A DNA stretch of 64,000 nucleotides from Chamaecyparis obtusa (GCA_027943335.1 BSBK01002799.1:267001-331000), one strand, 5' to 3'; positions 1 to 10,774 are shown, counted from the stretch's first letter. Notes: a model not told the origin generated them from the letters alone. Numbers and translations: made by a program.

Positions 1-1178
1 GTGAGAGTAGCCTTACTAAGTAAGTATTTAAGAGGATCAATTTTTGCAACCAAATGTGTAGTATGAGCAAGCATATAGTGTCGCAACTTTTGGGAAGCAA
101 ACACTACTGCAAGACAAGACTTTTCAATGCTATTATAATTGATCTCATATGATACTAGAGTACGACTGATGTAGTAAATAGCCCTTTCTTTCCCAGTGTC
201 ATCTAATTGAGCCAATAATTCCCCCAAGGAAGTGTCGGTAGCTGAAATGTATAGAATCAAAGGCTTCCTTGAAATAGGAGGCATCAAAACTAGAGGATTA
301 GCCAAGTATTGTTTAATTTGATCAAGGCTCTTTTGACAATCCTCGTTCCAAACACAAGAGGCACCCTTATGCAATGTCTTATTAAAAGGTTGTGCTCTAT
401 CTACAAGTTGAGAAATAAACCTCCTAATTGATTGAAGACGTCCCTGAAGACTTCTCATCTGACTAATGTTTCTTGGAGGTGGCATATCTAAAATTGCTTG
501 GACCTTTTCGGGATCAACCTCTATACCTTTTGCTGATATTATGAATCCTAAAAGTTTGCCTGAGGTGGCACCAAATGCGCACTTCTTTGGATTCAATCTG
601 AGTTGAAACTATTCCATGCGATCTAGAATTACTTCCAAATCGGTAATGTGTGTATCCCTTTCTCTTGATTTTGCCAGGGTATCATCCACATAATCTTCCA
701 TGTTCTTGTGCATCATATCATGAAAAATAGTGGTCATAGCTCTTTGGTATGTAGCCCCTGCATTCTTTAACCCAAATGGCATGACGTTCCAACAATAGGT
801 TCCCCATGCACATGTGAATGCTATTTTCTCTTGGTCTTCGGGAGCTATTTTAATTTGATTGTATCCTGAGAAGCCATCCATTAGAGAGTATATTTCATAA
901 CCCACGGTCATGTCCACTATCATGTCAATATTTGGAAGTGGAAAATCATCCTTTGGGCATGCTTTGTTTAAATCTCAAAAATCTGTGCATACACGAATGG
1001 ACCCATCATGTTTGGAAACTGGTACTATGTTTGAGATCCATTTTGCATAATCGATGGCTCTGATAAATCCAGCTCTCAAAAGTTTTTCTAATTCTGCTTT
1101 GACAAGGAGAGCTACATGTGGATGCATTTTTCTAAGTCTCTGTTTTACTGGTTTGACTCCTGGAGCTATGGATAACTA
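1..1178 (-). pseudogene. Element A reverse transcriptase and 5' part of RNase H (broken)
   Basis: Copies the element RNA into DNA. The longest open piece is 609-923. It has the first catalytic Asp in LMDGFSGYNQI, the MPFGLKNAGATYQ block and an intact YVDD catalytic box. Downstream (lower coordinates) the frame resumes after a stop with LNPKKCAFG and KLLGFIIS, then an RNase H-like stretch with a YYISRTLVSYE motif. That RNase H reads LYISATDTS where active family members have an Asp, so its first catalytic residue appears lost. A stop in the RT N-terminal part (around DF*DLNK, near 975) and one at 609 break the frame. The window edge cuts the domain. Confidence 0.88.
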
Positions 1179-2340
1179 ATGCATTATAAGATTTGTGTCA
1201 AGCCCTAGCATGTCTGAATATGTCCATGCAAAATTGATTTTCTTCTTTTGTAAGAATTGTACATACGCCTTGGTTTCTTCTTCTGATAGAGACTGAGCAA
1301 GATGAACTATCTGAGGAGCTTCTTCTGTGTTCAAATTAACTGGTGTTGTTGGCTCAATCAATACTGATGATCTATTCTGAAAATAACTCAGAAAGTTATT
1401 AAGTACCTCATCTTTGGGCACCTCGAAGAGGTTTTCACCCTCAGATATGTCATTTCTTTTTACTATTTTTGGTTCTGACACCGCCACAAAGTGGTTTTCG
1501 CCATCAGACCTATTTTTCTTTTTCTCTTTTTCTTTTATTTTTAGACTAAGGTACTTAATATCAGGCTCCATCATACTCGTTGTTGGTTCACTAGTGAAAG
1601 AAGCCACGGGTTCAAGAGCATTCAGATAGTAGGCAATTTCATAATCATTCTGAAAAGTGAGGAATCTAGGCTCTTGATGGCGCTGAGACCAATCAATTAG
1701 GTCATAGTGAACAAGGGGTAGGTCAATGGCTGATTCAACGTGATTTATGTGAAAGGTGTTATCTCTGGTGACCATACAATTGGGATTCATCAAGTCTTCC
1801 CCTAAGATACCCGAATCAGGATTTATCCTAGCAAGCGAAGAGTCATCTACTAAGGCAATTCGAGGAGTCCAATCCTCTAGCCCTACACTAGGCTCGTCGG
1901 TCACGTTGGATTGAGTACTATAAGCATGGACAACATCCATGTCCAAATCAACTGTTGCATCTGAAAGTGAGTCCCATTCAAACTCATGCGAGTCTGCTTC
2001 TGAATCATCATTTGGACCTCATGATGTAGAAGCCTCAAGGTTGGGAAAAGTTTCCCCTTCTCTAACACTAGCATTGTTACTACCCGTCGTAGCTAGGATA
2101 GCAACACTTTCCATTCTCAGTCTAACATTCATATAGTCACTATCTGTCGCAGCTGGGATAGGAGGACTATCAATTGCAAAATCTATGGAATCTCCCCAAA
2201 GGAGATTTGTTGAAGGGACCCAATCATCTATCATGTCTTGCTGATTAGAGAGGTCTGGTGTGTATTCAGAATCTGACTCACTATCTGTTGTGACTAGGAC
2301 AGCGATATCTTTTGGTTTATTACTTCCAAAGCCTAAACCC
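1176..2340 (-). pseudogene. Element A protease-RT spacer and RT N-terminal approach
   Basis: Acidic, low-complexity pol spacer between protease and reverse transcriptase, open at 1176-1946 and, in another frame, at 2019-2234. Its C-terminal part carries the motif INFAWTYSDMLGLD; element B has the equivalent IFAWTYSDMPGVD just before its RT. The middle contains Lys/Glu-rich residues and no recognisable domain. At least one frameshift near 1950-2020 separates the two open pieces. Role unknown beyond being part of the polyprotein. Confidence 0.75.
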
Positions 2341-2357
2341 TTTGTTGACTTATCCTA

Positions 2358-3258
2358 TCATGCAAAAAGTGCATGATTCAAGGGTTCGGCCCTAGCATCC
2401 AATCTGTGACTAAGGGGACCATGTCCCAGATATCCCATGTTTTTGACTAATGTGTAGCCCCTCCCATAGGCTTTAGGGGAAGGTGCAAAATTCTCATTAT
2501 GTTGATACTTTTCCTCATGATAGATCCAGTCTCTTACAGCAACTTCCTCTTTCTCTTCCTGAATAGGAACCGAAGACTCAACAAATTTCCCAAATAATGC
2601 CATTGCCGATGATGAAGGTTTCCCATAAGACCTAGGAGAGATTGGCATTTTTGTAAAAGAATCAATCTTATAATCTCCCATCCCAAGATCTATGGTCTTA
2701 AACTTCTCCTTGCATTGTTCAAGTGAAGTACTGGAACTGTCAGCTTCCCTATTCAATGGTACATGGGACCCTGCAGAAATGTTATTAACTAACAAAGCAC
2801 TATCCCCAGGTATGCAGATTTCTACACCATTATGAGGAAACTTAACACATTGGTGATATGTTGATGGGACTGCTTGCATCTCATGAATCCAAGGCCTACC
2901 TAGAAAAATGTTGTATGCTAAAGGTCCAACATCGACAATTTGGAATAAGATATCATTTTCTACTGGACCAATGCCAATAGGCAAAACAACCAATCCCTTA
3001 GAACTTCTTTCTGCTTCATCATATGCCTTGATTGTGATTTTTTTCCTTGTGTCAATGACATTCTCTGAATAACCCAAGGCCAACAACAAACTCATAGTGC
3101 AGATATTTAGCCCTGCACCCATCTATCAATACGTGCCTGACATAGGTTTTGTGGATCATGACTTCTATGTGTAAGGCCAAGTTATGTGGGTGACTGATGG
3201 ATTTGTCATCTTCTTCTGAGAAAGTGAGGTAATGAGGGCTAGCCAAATGGTTGACCAT
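2358..3258 (-). pseudogene. Element A aspartic protease with G-patch-like tail (frameshifted)
   Basis: Retroviral-type aspartic protease that would cut the polyprotein. The catalytic block is split: one frame (3052-3258) reads RHVLIDG and the other (2358-3122) resumes with GAGLNICTM, so a small frameshift lies near 3120. Further on are VLPIGIGPV, ILFQIVDVG and the conserved NIFLGRPWIHEMQAVPS, shared in kind with element B (LLLGRPWLHTMHAIPS). After a linker the same frame ends with a Gly-rich segment, GRGYTLVKNMGYLGHGPL, which resembles a G-patch. Protease identity is strong; the G-patch reading is an inference. Confidence 0.82.
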
Positions 3259-3303
3259 ATTCTGGAATTGATCAATATCTAAGTCATTAGGGACATTAGC
3301 CGC

Positions 3304-3765
3304 TCACAAAGCGTCCTCAAGGATGCACTTATGTTTAGGGGACAATTCTAAAAGTTCAAAAATGGATATCTGCGCTGGTGTGCATTGTAATTGGTCAATA
3401 AGGTTATAATTTGAACTAGGACCAACAACAGATTTAGGAAGAACACCTTTTGATACTGGCTGCTTAGACTTACTAGAGCTAGGACCTCTAATAACAATGG
3501 GAGCTTGAGGCTGACTCCTAGTGACAACATTGAGGGGTTGGGACATCCTTTGTGAGTGAGGACTTCTTAGTACCACAACGGGTCCTTCATCAAGCATAGG
3601 AGTTGACTCCACATCATATCCATAAGGGTCCTCCTTCACCATGTTGATATTATCATCAGCAACTTCAAGCATGTTAATGACATTTTCAGCATTGGTGTAA
3701 GTGTAATTAATAGTAGCCCTACCACTCTTGTTGTTGGAACTCTCTCCTTTCTCATACTTGGGCAA
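3304..3765 (-). pseudogene. Element A gag C-terminal / pre-protease segment
   Basis: A 153-codon open stretch between gag and protease. Near its C-terminus it has YNLIDQLQCTPAQISIFELL, which is the counterpart of YNLVDQLRATPAKISLWELL in element B and marks the region just upstream of the protease in this family. The N-terminal half is Ser/Lys-rich with SSSKSKQPVSKG. It is separated from gag (3820-4899) by a stop around 3820 and from protease by a stop near 3304. No enzymatic domain is seen. Confidence 0.7.
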
Positions 3766-3819
3766 GGGTTCCTTAAAAGCTTTTTGATCCGCATTAGTGG
3801 TTAACCCATCAACTTGTAA

Positions 3820-4899
3820 TCATCCACTTTCAATGAGGTCTTGGACAAGATGTTTAAGTCTAAAACAATTTTTGATATCATGCCCAATTCCATTGTGAAA
3901 GACACAAAAAGCCTTTTCATCCCACCAATGAGGTTTAGGATCTAGTATGTGGTGCTTGGCAGGATCCTGAGGTTGTGCCAAATTGTGGGCAATCAACGTC
4001 TTGAAAATGTCTGCATATGAGTCCCCAAGTTTGGTAAATTGCCTCTTTTCCCTTTTAGGTCTCCCTTGATACTTGGCCTTATTTTCTTGTTGTCCCGAGG
4101 ACGCTTGAAGTTTCATGGCTTGAACTGCATTGGAGAGATTGAGAACTCCTTCATTCTTTGGTTGGGATGAGTCAACAACTCCATCATTGACCACCTGTTT
4201 ATTCTTGTTCCAATAAGAGTTCTTTTTGTCCTTATGACCATTATTGTTGTTGTTTTGGCCGCTGTTGTTATTAGTTGATTTAGCCAAAATTCCTTGTTCT
4301 TTTAGGACATCCTCTATGCGACATGCCACTTCTATCATGGTATCAAAAGAATTAAATGGGATCTTCCTCACTTCATACCTTAATTTTGGTACCAAGTTGC
4401 TCACAATAATGTCTATTCTTTCTTCCTCAGGAATTGTCCTTGAATATTTTGAGCATAAACGTCTCCATCTTTGTAGGAAGGTAACAAAGGGTTCCCCTTG
4501 ATTCTGCTTGAGTTTGCACAAATCAAGCATGGTGACTAACCTTGATAAGTTGTAAGCAAATTGTTGAACAAATCTTTCCACAAGCTCTCTAAATGTCTTA
4601 ACTGGGGGAGTAAGGTTAGTAAACCACTCCATGGCTTGACCCTTGAGACTTCTTGGGAATAATCTCATCAAGTAAGAGTGTTCATGGTGAAAAGAAAAGC
4701 TCATTATATAGAACTGTCTGACATGGTCGTGAGGGTCACCAATGCCATCATATTTGTCATAGGTTGGAAACTCAACTTTCTTAGGGAACTCAACCAATAC
4801 CACACTCTTATCAATTAGGTTGGGACATATGGAGTCCAAATTAAATGTGCTCTTAGGAGCCCTCATTCTTTCCATGTCCTTTTGAAGTTGTTTGATCAC
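3820..4899 (-). CDS. Element A Gag core (capsid and zinc-finger-like region)
   Basis: Structural protein of the virus-like particle. The 359-codon open stretch contains the retrotransposon gag domain at residues about 45-185: the AMEWFTNL block, TFRELVERFVQQF, LCKLKQNQGEPFVTFLQRWR and SNLVPKLRYEVR. An Asn-rich, Lys-rich linker follows. Near the C-terminus, FCVFHNGIGHDIKNCFRLKHL (about residues 330-350) is the zinc-finger-like C...H...H...C segment of this gag type. The first Met is internal: codons of the same gag continue upstream (4900-5118), but stops interrupt them. The protein is therefore a fragment of a longer Gag. Confidence 0.85.
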   Translation of the reverse strand: MIKQLQKDMERMRAPKSTFNLDSICPNLIDKSVVLVEFPKKVEFPTYDKYDGIGDPHDHVRQFYIMSFSFHHEHSYLMRLFPRSLKGQAMEWFTNLTPPVKTFRELVERFVQQFAYNLSRLVTMLDLCKLKQNQGEPFVTFLQRWRRLCSKYSRTIPEEERIDIIVSNLVPKLRYEVRKIPFNSFDTMIEVACRIEDVLKEQGILAKSTNNNSGQNNNNNGHKDKKNSYWNKNKQVVNDGVVDSSQPKNEGVLNLSNAVQAMKLQASSGQQENKAKYQGRPKREKRQFTKLGDSYADIFKTLIAHNLAQPQDPAKHHILDPKPHWWDEKAFCVFHNGIGHDIKNCFRLKHLVQDLIESG

Positions 4900-5118
4900 C
4901 TCATTAGTTGATGGATCTTGTTTCTTTACCTTTCAGTCTACATCAAAATTATATGGGACCTTAGCACCCTTGTTGATGAGACTTTCTAGGAATTGATCCT
5001 TATTCTATTCCACATACCTTTCTACATATGCTTGAAAGGATGGTTCTTGCTACATAGTCATAAAATCTATATGATCAAATTTGGCATAACTTCCTCCATG
5101 TTGTGAGCCATGATGTGA

Positions 5119-5946
5119 TCATTGGGAGGGTTGCTTTGAATGTCCATGAGGTGATTGTCTCCTATGACGATCATATCTTGAAATCCTTCTTCCCTTAGGA
5201 CTTGGGGATCGTGAGGGCATCCTTGATCTTCTTCTAGGACTGGGTGAGGGAGTAGATGGGGGTGAGTTGGTCCCACTATTGGTGCCCCTCCCATTGAATT
5301 GATTGTGAAGTTGTTGTGCATAGAGCCTATCTTTTTCTTCTTGGGCAGCTCTTTTTCTCATATCCAATAATGCACGTTCCTCCTCCTCGAATTGTCTAAA
5401 TTTCTCCTTTTTTGCAGCTTGTTTGTCTAAATAAGCTTGTTTCTCCCTTTCAATGTTTTTCAACCTTGTACTCGCATATCTAGAGGTATCGTTAAGAGGA
5501 GAAGGTTGCCTTGAATGCCCTATTGTGTTGGCTGCATTGATGTGGTGATCACTAGACTCATTATTTTGGTCTTCGTGTTGTGACCCTGAATCTAAGTGAG
5601 CTTGTTGGTAGTGTCTCACAGCTCGTTGGTGAGCATCAAAATATCTTGTGTGGTTGGGGGGTGACCCAGGTGGACTAGCATGAGAAGAACCACCATATTC
5701 TCTGGTACTCCTATGTCGTTGGAAAATATCCTCAAGAGTTTGATTCATGGCTTCCCTTTGTTGTCGGGTGAAAGTGTAAGTCATATCCATACTTGATGAG
5801 AGTGGTATAAAAGAGGTACTAACTTCACTAGGATTACCCTTTGGTTTAAAACAAACCTCAGATTCACTCTTAGGGGATTGATAAAAAAGGGGTCCCTTTC
5901 CCTTATGCTGTTGACGAGTCTTAACTGGTGGTAACTGGTTAAACAC
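5119..5946 (-). CDS. Element A Gag N-terminal extension, Arg/Ser- and Glu-rich
   Basis: A 275-codon open frame directly upstream of the Gag core on the same strand. It has a Ser/Pro-rich N-terminal half, a charged, probably coiled-coil middle (residues about 160-220; RLKNIEREKQAYLDKQAAK and EEEERALLDMRKRAAQEEK), and a C-terminal Arg/Ser-rich tail with SPSPRRRSRMPSRSPSPK. No enzymatic signature. The likely role is an RNA-binding or assembly region at the Gag N-terminus. It could instead be a separate upstream ORF, since 4900-5118 is broken by stops. Confidence 0.6.
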   Translation of the reverse strand: MFNQLPPVKTRQQHKGKGPLFYQSPKSESEVCFKPKGNPSEVSTSFIPLSSSMDMTYTFTRQQREAMNQTLEDIFQRHRSTREYGGSSHASPPGSPPNHTRYFDAHQRAVRHYQQAHLDSGSQHEDQNNESSDHHINAANTIGHSRQPSPLNDTSRYASTRLKNIEREKQAYLDKQAAKKEKFRQFEEEERALLDMRKRAAQEEKDRLYAQQLHNQFNGRGTNSGTNSPPSTPSPSPRRRSRMPSRSPSPKGRRISRYDRHRRQSPHGHSKQPSQ

Positions 5947-6484
5947 AACAGGGGGTCACTTTCCTTGATTGACTTGGTATCTTGTTGTAACTGACATGAA
6001 AGAAAGAAACTCTTAATGACAAGATGACCTTTCGAAATGTCAACACCAAACTAGGATAATCAAAGTCCTCTATTGTCCAAAGAGAAATGAAAATATAGAA
6101 AAAGGGGCTTTACCAACACTATCAAAGAGGTGCCTTAAATCAAAGGGTGACTACCCTTGCACTTTTGAACCAGGAGGTTGGACTAGGCCAAAATATAATT
6201 GAAATTGATTAAATGAAAGTGATTTGGACAATAAGAGTACTAAAATTTTCCAAGAATGTAGCTAACAATCCTAGAAGTAAACTTTTTCACCAAGAATGTC
6301 TTGCTAACTTGACAACTATTTTCAAAGTGACCTTGTAAATCAATTAACGCTATCCCTAGAAAGGAAAAACCAGAGATTTAGAGCCAAGATAGGTCGCTAA
6401 TGACAGAGCAAGAAGCCTACTCAAGGTCCTAATCTTACTAATAGCAACTGAATCTGACCAAACTTCAAGCACAACAGAAACTAA

Positions 6485-6715
6485 CCAGGCGATATACTCC
6501 AGGCTACCAGGGTGATATACCTATAACTAGGTGATACTTAGCCCTACACCAGGCGATAGACCTTACAATAGCTGGGAGATATACTCCAGGCAGGTTGGGT
6601 GATAGTCCAGCAAGGGCGAACTATCGCATGATATTTCTTCTCAAAGCAGGCGATATTTTTAGCAAGCGCGAAGTATCGCATGATATTTCGCTTGACAGGG
6701 CGCGATACTGTTGTA
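6485..6715. repeat. Cluster of GCGATAYWC-like motifs, first block
   Basis: About ten degenerate copies of GCGATA or GTGATA followed by TAC, CT or TTT occur at irregular 15-30 bp spacing (for example GCGATATAC, GTGATATAC, GCGATAGAC, GCGATACT). Some are in the opposite orientation as CTATCGCATGATA or GTATCGCATGATA. The motif is far rarer in neighbouring DNA. It lies in the element A leader. Confidence 0.6.
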
Positions 6716-8124
6716 GAATTGTTAAACTCTCAACCAAAATTGTGTAAAATTTGCATTTTTGGGTCTATTTGATCAAGATTTTTGGTCTAAGGGTTGATTT
6801 CTCGAATGTAATCACAATGACAGCAGTAAAATGACAGGTTTGCAAATAGTATGGGATCAAACATGTCTTCAAGCACTTGAAACAAGGGCAAAAGCAACCT
6901 CACCAAGACAATCAATTGTGATATCAAAAATGAAAAAGCACCCTATGAATGCTACCAATTGTTTGTATGTTGAGAACGTTCACACTGGTATTTCACAATT
7001 GAAAACACTCCAAGCAAATCTATCCTAAAAATGTCAAGGCTCAATACTTACCAACTTAGCCCACAACTTGATGCCCCCTTGCCTCACACCAAGTGGTTGC
7101 CCACAACAGATATTGGCTTTGTCATGGAAGTGTCGAACAACACAACCAAAGGGACACATATGGTGAGTATCTTAAGGTGATCCGGGTTGTTCCACTTGGA
7201 TCAACCCTTGCACTAAGAAGATAAGTGGCTAAATAAAGGTAGCTTTTAACTATGGTTCTTAATAGGGATTTCCTTTCATAACACCCCTCTTGCTCCTCAT
7301 AGAGGACTTGGACCTCGCGGCCTCAAGAGTACCTTAAGCATTCTTGTTCAATGTTTTCCCCATGGTCACAATCCCATGAGCTATTCACATCAAATGAAGA
7401 CAAGTGTTACGTCTACCAAGGTTTTTGGTGTCCTTGATAGCCTTGAGATTATAGTGAGTTGGAATCACTTGCCACCAAGGAAAATGATGACAAGGTTGTC
7501 CCCACTTGAGTCGTTCCTCTTGATTGCTCAAGAGCAGGCCCGCTAAAGGATTCCTAAGCTACACAAAATGGATAATTTTTGAGGTTCAAGGTTTTTGGTT
7601 CACCACAAGGGTGAAGAACATACTCCCCTATCTCAAAAACTTCTCCCAAACACACTAAGCAAAAACTCAATTACCCCTTTGCTTCCAAAACCTTAAGATG
7701 GGTCAAGATTTTCTGGTTCACCTAAAGGTGAAGAGCATACTTCTCCTACCACCCCAAGATCCCTTTCACAAAGTATTAAGTGCCTATGAAATGAAACAAC
7801 TAGTATATGCCGAACTCAATAAAAAGTAATCTAAACAAGCACTTGATTTGTTTTTTTATGCTTAGGGCAACCCTGCAAAAACCATTAGTAGCCCTCTTTG
7901 ACATGCAATTTTAGAAAAATATTCAAGCAAGAAGCACCTACAACCACAACTTGTTAGACCAACAAGGTTAGCTAAATCAAAATCTAAATGAAATAACACA
8001 AGAAACTGATTTATCTAGGCTAAGAGATGCAGGTTAGATCTATCTAAATGTAGTAAAGTAAACCAGCAAGCTAAATATGATCAAATTCAGATGATAAAAC
8101 TCGAAATGTAGGTCTCTGTCAAAT

Positions 8125-8362
8125 TAGGTGATATACTTCAGACTTCACTAGTATCACGCGATACAGTTTCCTAAAGTCGGGCGATATGCCTCGGTCTGGG
8201 TGATACTTCGCACTATAGGCGGGCGATACTTCACGCGACACCAGGTGATATACCTCACTACTGCCATGCGAGTCTTCTCAGGCACGAAGTGTCACGCGCA
8301 TATAGTAAGGTATATCACGCGATATACCTAAGAAGTATCACGTGATACTCTGAGATAGAATA
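8125..8362. repeat. Cluster of GCGATAYWC-like motifs, second block next to PBS
   Basis: A second cluster of the same motif, close to the primer-binding site of element A. It includes near-palindromic copies such as TATCACGCGATATACC and TATCACGTGATACT, besides GCGATATGCC, GTGATACTTCGC and GCGATACTTCACGC. Both orientations are present, so local hairpins are possible. Confidence 0.6.
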
Positions 8363-8442
8363 CCAAAACCTGCAAAATTTCTAAAAAAATAATCCGAAAA
8401 ATGATAAAATGCAAGAAACTAAAGGACAAAGCTATCTACTTT

Positions 8443-8460
8443 GCCCCATGGTGGGTGCCA
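8443..8460 (-). promoter_or_regulatory. Element A primer-binding site
   Basis: Read on the minus strand this is TGGCACCCACCATGGGGC, starting with the TGG complementary to a tRNA CCA end and lying 4 bases inside the LTR end. The matching tRNA was not identified. Confidence 0.75.
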
Positions 8461-8464
8461 GAAA

Positions 8465-9455
8465 TGTATGGTGTAAAAGTGACCACACTTCTATGAACCA
8501 TTACATGCAAGGTTACTGAAGAATGAGGCCTCACAAAGCGGCTCATAGCTCTCTATGCATGGAGTTGCAAGGGACTATGATGCATTTGCTCTCAGCTAGA
8601 GCTACAAACTTGTGACCTTGCTAGTCAACCACACAATTAGAGATTCAAGTGAAGACAAGGGCAAGAATGCCAATATCTCCAAGAATCCAAATATGCAATG
8701 CAATGCAAGCTAATCTATGGAATGGAAATGCAAGCTATGCTATGAAAGGAAAGAACAAGTATTACAAATCCTTCCTATTTAGACTATGTGAGCTTATTCT
8801 ATTGCATAAAAGAAACTAAACTAAGAATGAAGCTATGAATGCTATGAAAATGCAAGAAATGAAACTATGAAAGCATGCAAATGTGATGCAACAATGGTCT
8901 CCAAAGCTTAAATGCAAGAATGTCTTCAAAGAGCTCCAAATGACCTAGAAAACCTGCAGCATAACATTAGCATAAAAGATGGATATGCAAATGAAGGAGA
9001 GAGCTCTCCTTTTATAGGAAGTGAGGTGAAATGGACCATGGAGATTAAGAGGCAAAAGACTTAATCAATGATGGAGGTTGAAAGAGGAGCAATCCATGTG
9101 CACAAGTATCCTCCAATGGGAAAATAGGAGTTGAATTTTGTGTCCATATGAGAAAAAAGTGCTTTTTCCCTTTTTATAAAAATAAGAATAGTGCTTTATT
9201 TGTGCAACTTAGGATAAGAGGAAAAGTGGGAGCTTTTTATTTATTAAAAGGGGAGGAAATATTCATTTTAATAAAATAAAAACTTAGGATAAAATGGTTA
9301 GCCCATAGGATAAAAATCCAATATATGATCGAAATTAAGACTTGATCAAGAAATTGATAATGTTAAAAATATTGATTATTGATAAAACTGATTCAGGATT
9401 GATATATCAAATAAATGGGGCCCAAAGTCTAGGCGACCATTTTAGGGTGCATACA
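8465..9455 (-). repeat. Element A 5' LTR (991 bp)
   Basis: Bounded by TGTAT at 8465 and ATACA at 9455, forming a 5-bp terminal inverted repeat. It is followed by the primer-binding site on its inner side and by copia coding sequence on its outer side. The second copy lies outside the window, so the outer boundary rests on the TG...CA ends and the abrupt switch to copia codons. Confidence 0.82.
9008..9017 (-). promoter_or_regulatory. TATA box in element A LTR
   Basis: CTATAAAAGG on the minus strand, in the middle of the LTR, is a good candidate for the element's transcription start region. Confidence 0.5.
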
Positions 9456-9456
9456 G

Positions 9457-9573
9457 GAGTATGTACCAACTAAGGAGCAGGTTGTAGACATTTTTACTAA
9501 GCCACTACCAAAGGATATGTTTGACTATCTAAGAGGCAATTTGGAGGTCATTTCCCTACTTGAGCATAACTAA
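9457..9573 (+). pseudogene. Copia element D: last 38 codons of pol (RNase H tail)
   Basis: Plus-strand codons EYVPTKEQVVDIFTKPLPKD followed by a LRGNLEVISLL block and a stop at 9571-9573. This is the invariant C-terminal end of Ty1/copia polyproteins (RNase H tail, where T-K-x-L-P matches the family). The rest of pol is missing because element A inserted exactly at this point; the remaining part would lie to the left of A, outside the window. The frame here has no stops. Confidence 0.9.
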
Positions 9574-9723
9574 AGTGATGTTGTTGCATCAGTCCAATGT
9601 TTTGTATTGAAAATCATTATTGGATTGATGTAATAAGGAGCTACTCCTAAGAAGGTGTAGTGGATGATGTAGATACGTAAGGAGATGTAGTATTCTATGG
9701 TATTATATCTTTGGTATTGTTGT

Positions 9724-9736
9724 CAAAGGGGGAGAG
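9724..9736 (+). promoter_or_regulatory. Copia D polypurine tract
   Basis: CAAAGGGGGAGAG directly precedes the TGATGAAC start of the copia LTR, as expected for the plus-strand primer of reverse transcription. Confidence 0.75.
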
Positions 9737-10561
9737 TGATGAACTACAACTGATTGAATATCTGATGAGTTTCATTATTGAAACATGTTGGAAAGAAGGA
9801 GATTGCAAGGATTTTACATGGAGACTTTATTCATGCATGCCATATCAAACTGGTTATTGAAAGAACTGAGCTACAGACATTACCGAGCGTCAGAGAACTA
9901 TTTACCGAGTGAAAGTAAGTTAAGAAATATTGAGGAAGTGAATTTGATTAATAATCTAAGGATTTGTATGGGCTTAGCATAGATCTAGATATTTGTAATT
10001 GAGTTGTATTTTAATCAGATCAGTACTGTATCAATTTAATCATTGATTTAGAAAATATCTTAACCGAGTGGACTTAACAGTCTTATGTACTACCCTATGA
10101 CATTTGTTGAATGTAAAGTGTTATCTTGTTGACCCCATAGTGAATGTTGGTCAAAAGTTAACTTTCAGTGATAAATCCTCTAACCAAGTCACACCTAACA
10201 GTGTGAATCGTAACCTTTAACAGGGTTGGCTCTTCACCGAGCTCACTTCATAAGAGAGAATTATTTTGGGTTATCGGTCCCAGGTGGTTTTTCCTATAGT
10301 AGGGTTTCCACATTATATCATTGTGTTATGTGTTACTTGTTATGATTGTTTTTCTATCATACTTTACATACTGCATAGTTGATTTAGTCAATAATCATAG
10401 TTGGATAATTATAGGTAATCAGGAAACTGGACAGACAGATTGATATTTTGTGTTACCGAGCTGCATAATTTGTTGCAATTATTTTGTAAGGTGCATATTT
10501 ATATTTGGGACTATAGGATAACTTATGTAACTGATTCACCCCCCTCTCAGTTATTCTAATA
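9737..10561 (+). repeat. Copia D 3' LTR (about 825 bp)
   Basis: Starts TGATGAAC after a polypurine tract. It ends near TTATTCTAATA, which matches the TTATTCTAACA that precedes a primer-binding site at 59491. The 3' 110 bp (from about 10440: TGATATTTTGTGTTACCGAG) is clearly the same family as 59345-59490. Confidence 0.75.
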
Positions 10562-10720
10562 GAGAGATGTACAAGGAAGTGGTCAAGTAGATGACATAGA
10601 AGTGGACAAACAAATGTGATAGATGATAGTCAATTAAAAGATGAAGAGTGTAAGAACACAAGCTAAGAAGGTCGGAGCTATTTTGATTATTTGAGTTGCG
10701 ATCAATGCCAAAGGGGGACT
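10562..10720 (+). mobile_element. Copia element F: 3' untranslated end and polypurine tract
   Basis: Short non-coding segment between the D LTR and the F LTR. It ends in a polypurine tract (CCAAAGGGGGAC, about 10708-10719) immediately before TGATGATGTC at 10721. It is interpreted as the 3' end of a second copia element into which D inserted; the exact D/F boundary is uncertain. Confidence 0.5.
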
Positions 10721-10774
10721 TGATGATGTCATGGTATAGTGGTAAAATGATAATACATATTTGGTATTAATATG
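10721..10774 (+). repeat. Copia F LTR, segment 1 of 3
   Basis: First 54 bp of a copia LTR (TGATGATGTCATGG), following a polypurine tract. It is cut by gypsy element B, and its last five bases ATATG are the target duplication of B. The LTR resumes at 22111. Confidence 0.65.

Larger units (their letters stand above)
5947..8442 (-). other. Element A untranslated leader between PBS and gag
   Basis: About 2.5 kb with no supported gene, between the primer-binding site and gag. It holds two clusters of a short GCGATA-like motif (listed separately) and a diverged direct repeat of about 45 bp near 7590-7632 and 7702-7745 (GGTTCACC..AAGGTGAAGA..ATACT). The few small open frames here are not protein-like. 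Such a region may hold packaging or regulatory signals, but this is a guess. Confidence 0.6.
1..9455 (-). mobile_element. Element A: Ty3/gypsy, Tat-like, 5' LTR side; 3' end off window
   Basis: Minus-strand LTR retrotransposon. Reading leftward from the LTR at 8465-9455 come a primer-binding site, a 2.5-kb leader, gag, protease, a spacer, reverse transcriptase and the start of RNase H, where the window ends. The order and the conserved pre-protease and protease motifs match those of element B in this window, which has two RNase H domains and is Tat-like. Every gene is broken by stops or frameshifts. It is inserted in the C-terminal codons of a plus-strand copia pol gene. The Tat assignment is an inference from motifs; the second RNase H and integrase of A lie outside the window. 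Confidence 0.88.

Noticed and set aside
1414..1629. Plus-strand frame with Phe/Ser runs in element A
   Set aside because: Antisense of the Lys-rich pol spacer; runs of Phe and Ser come from AAA and GAA codons on the other strand.
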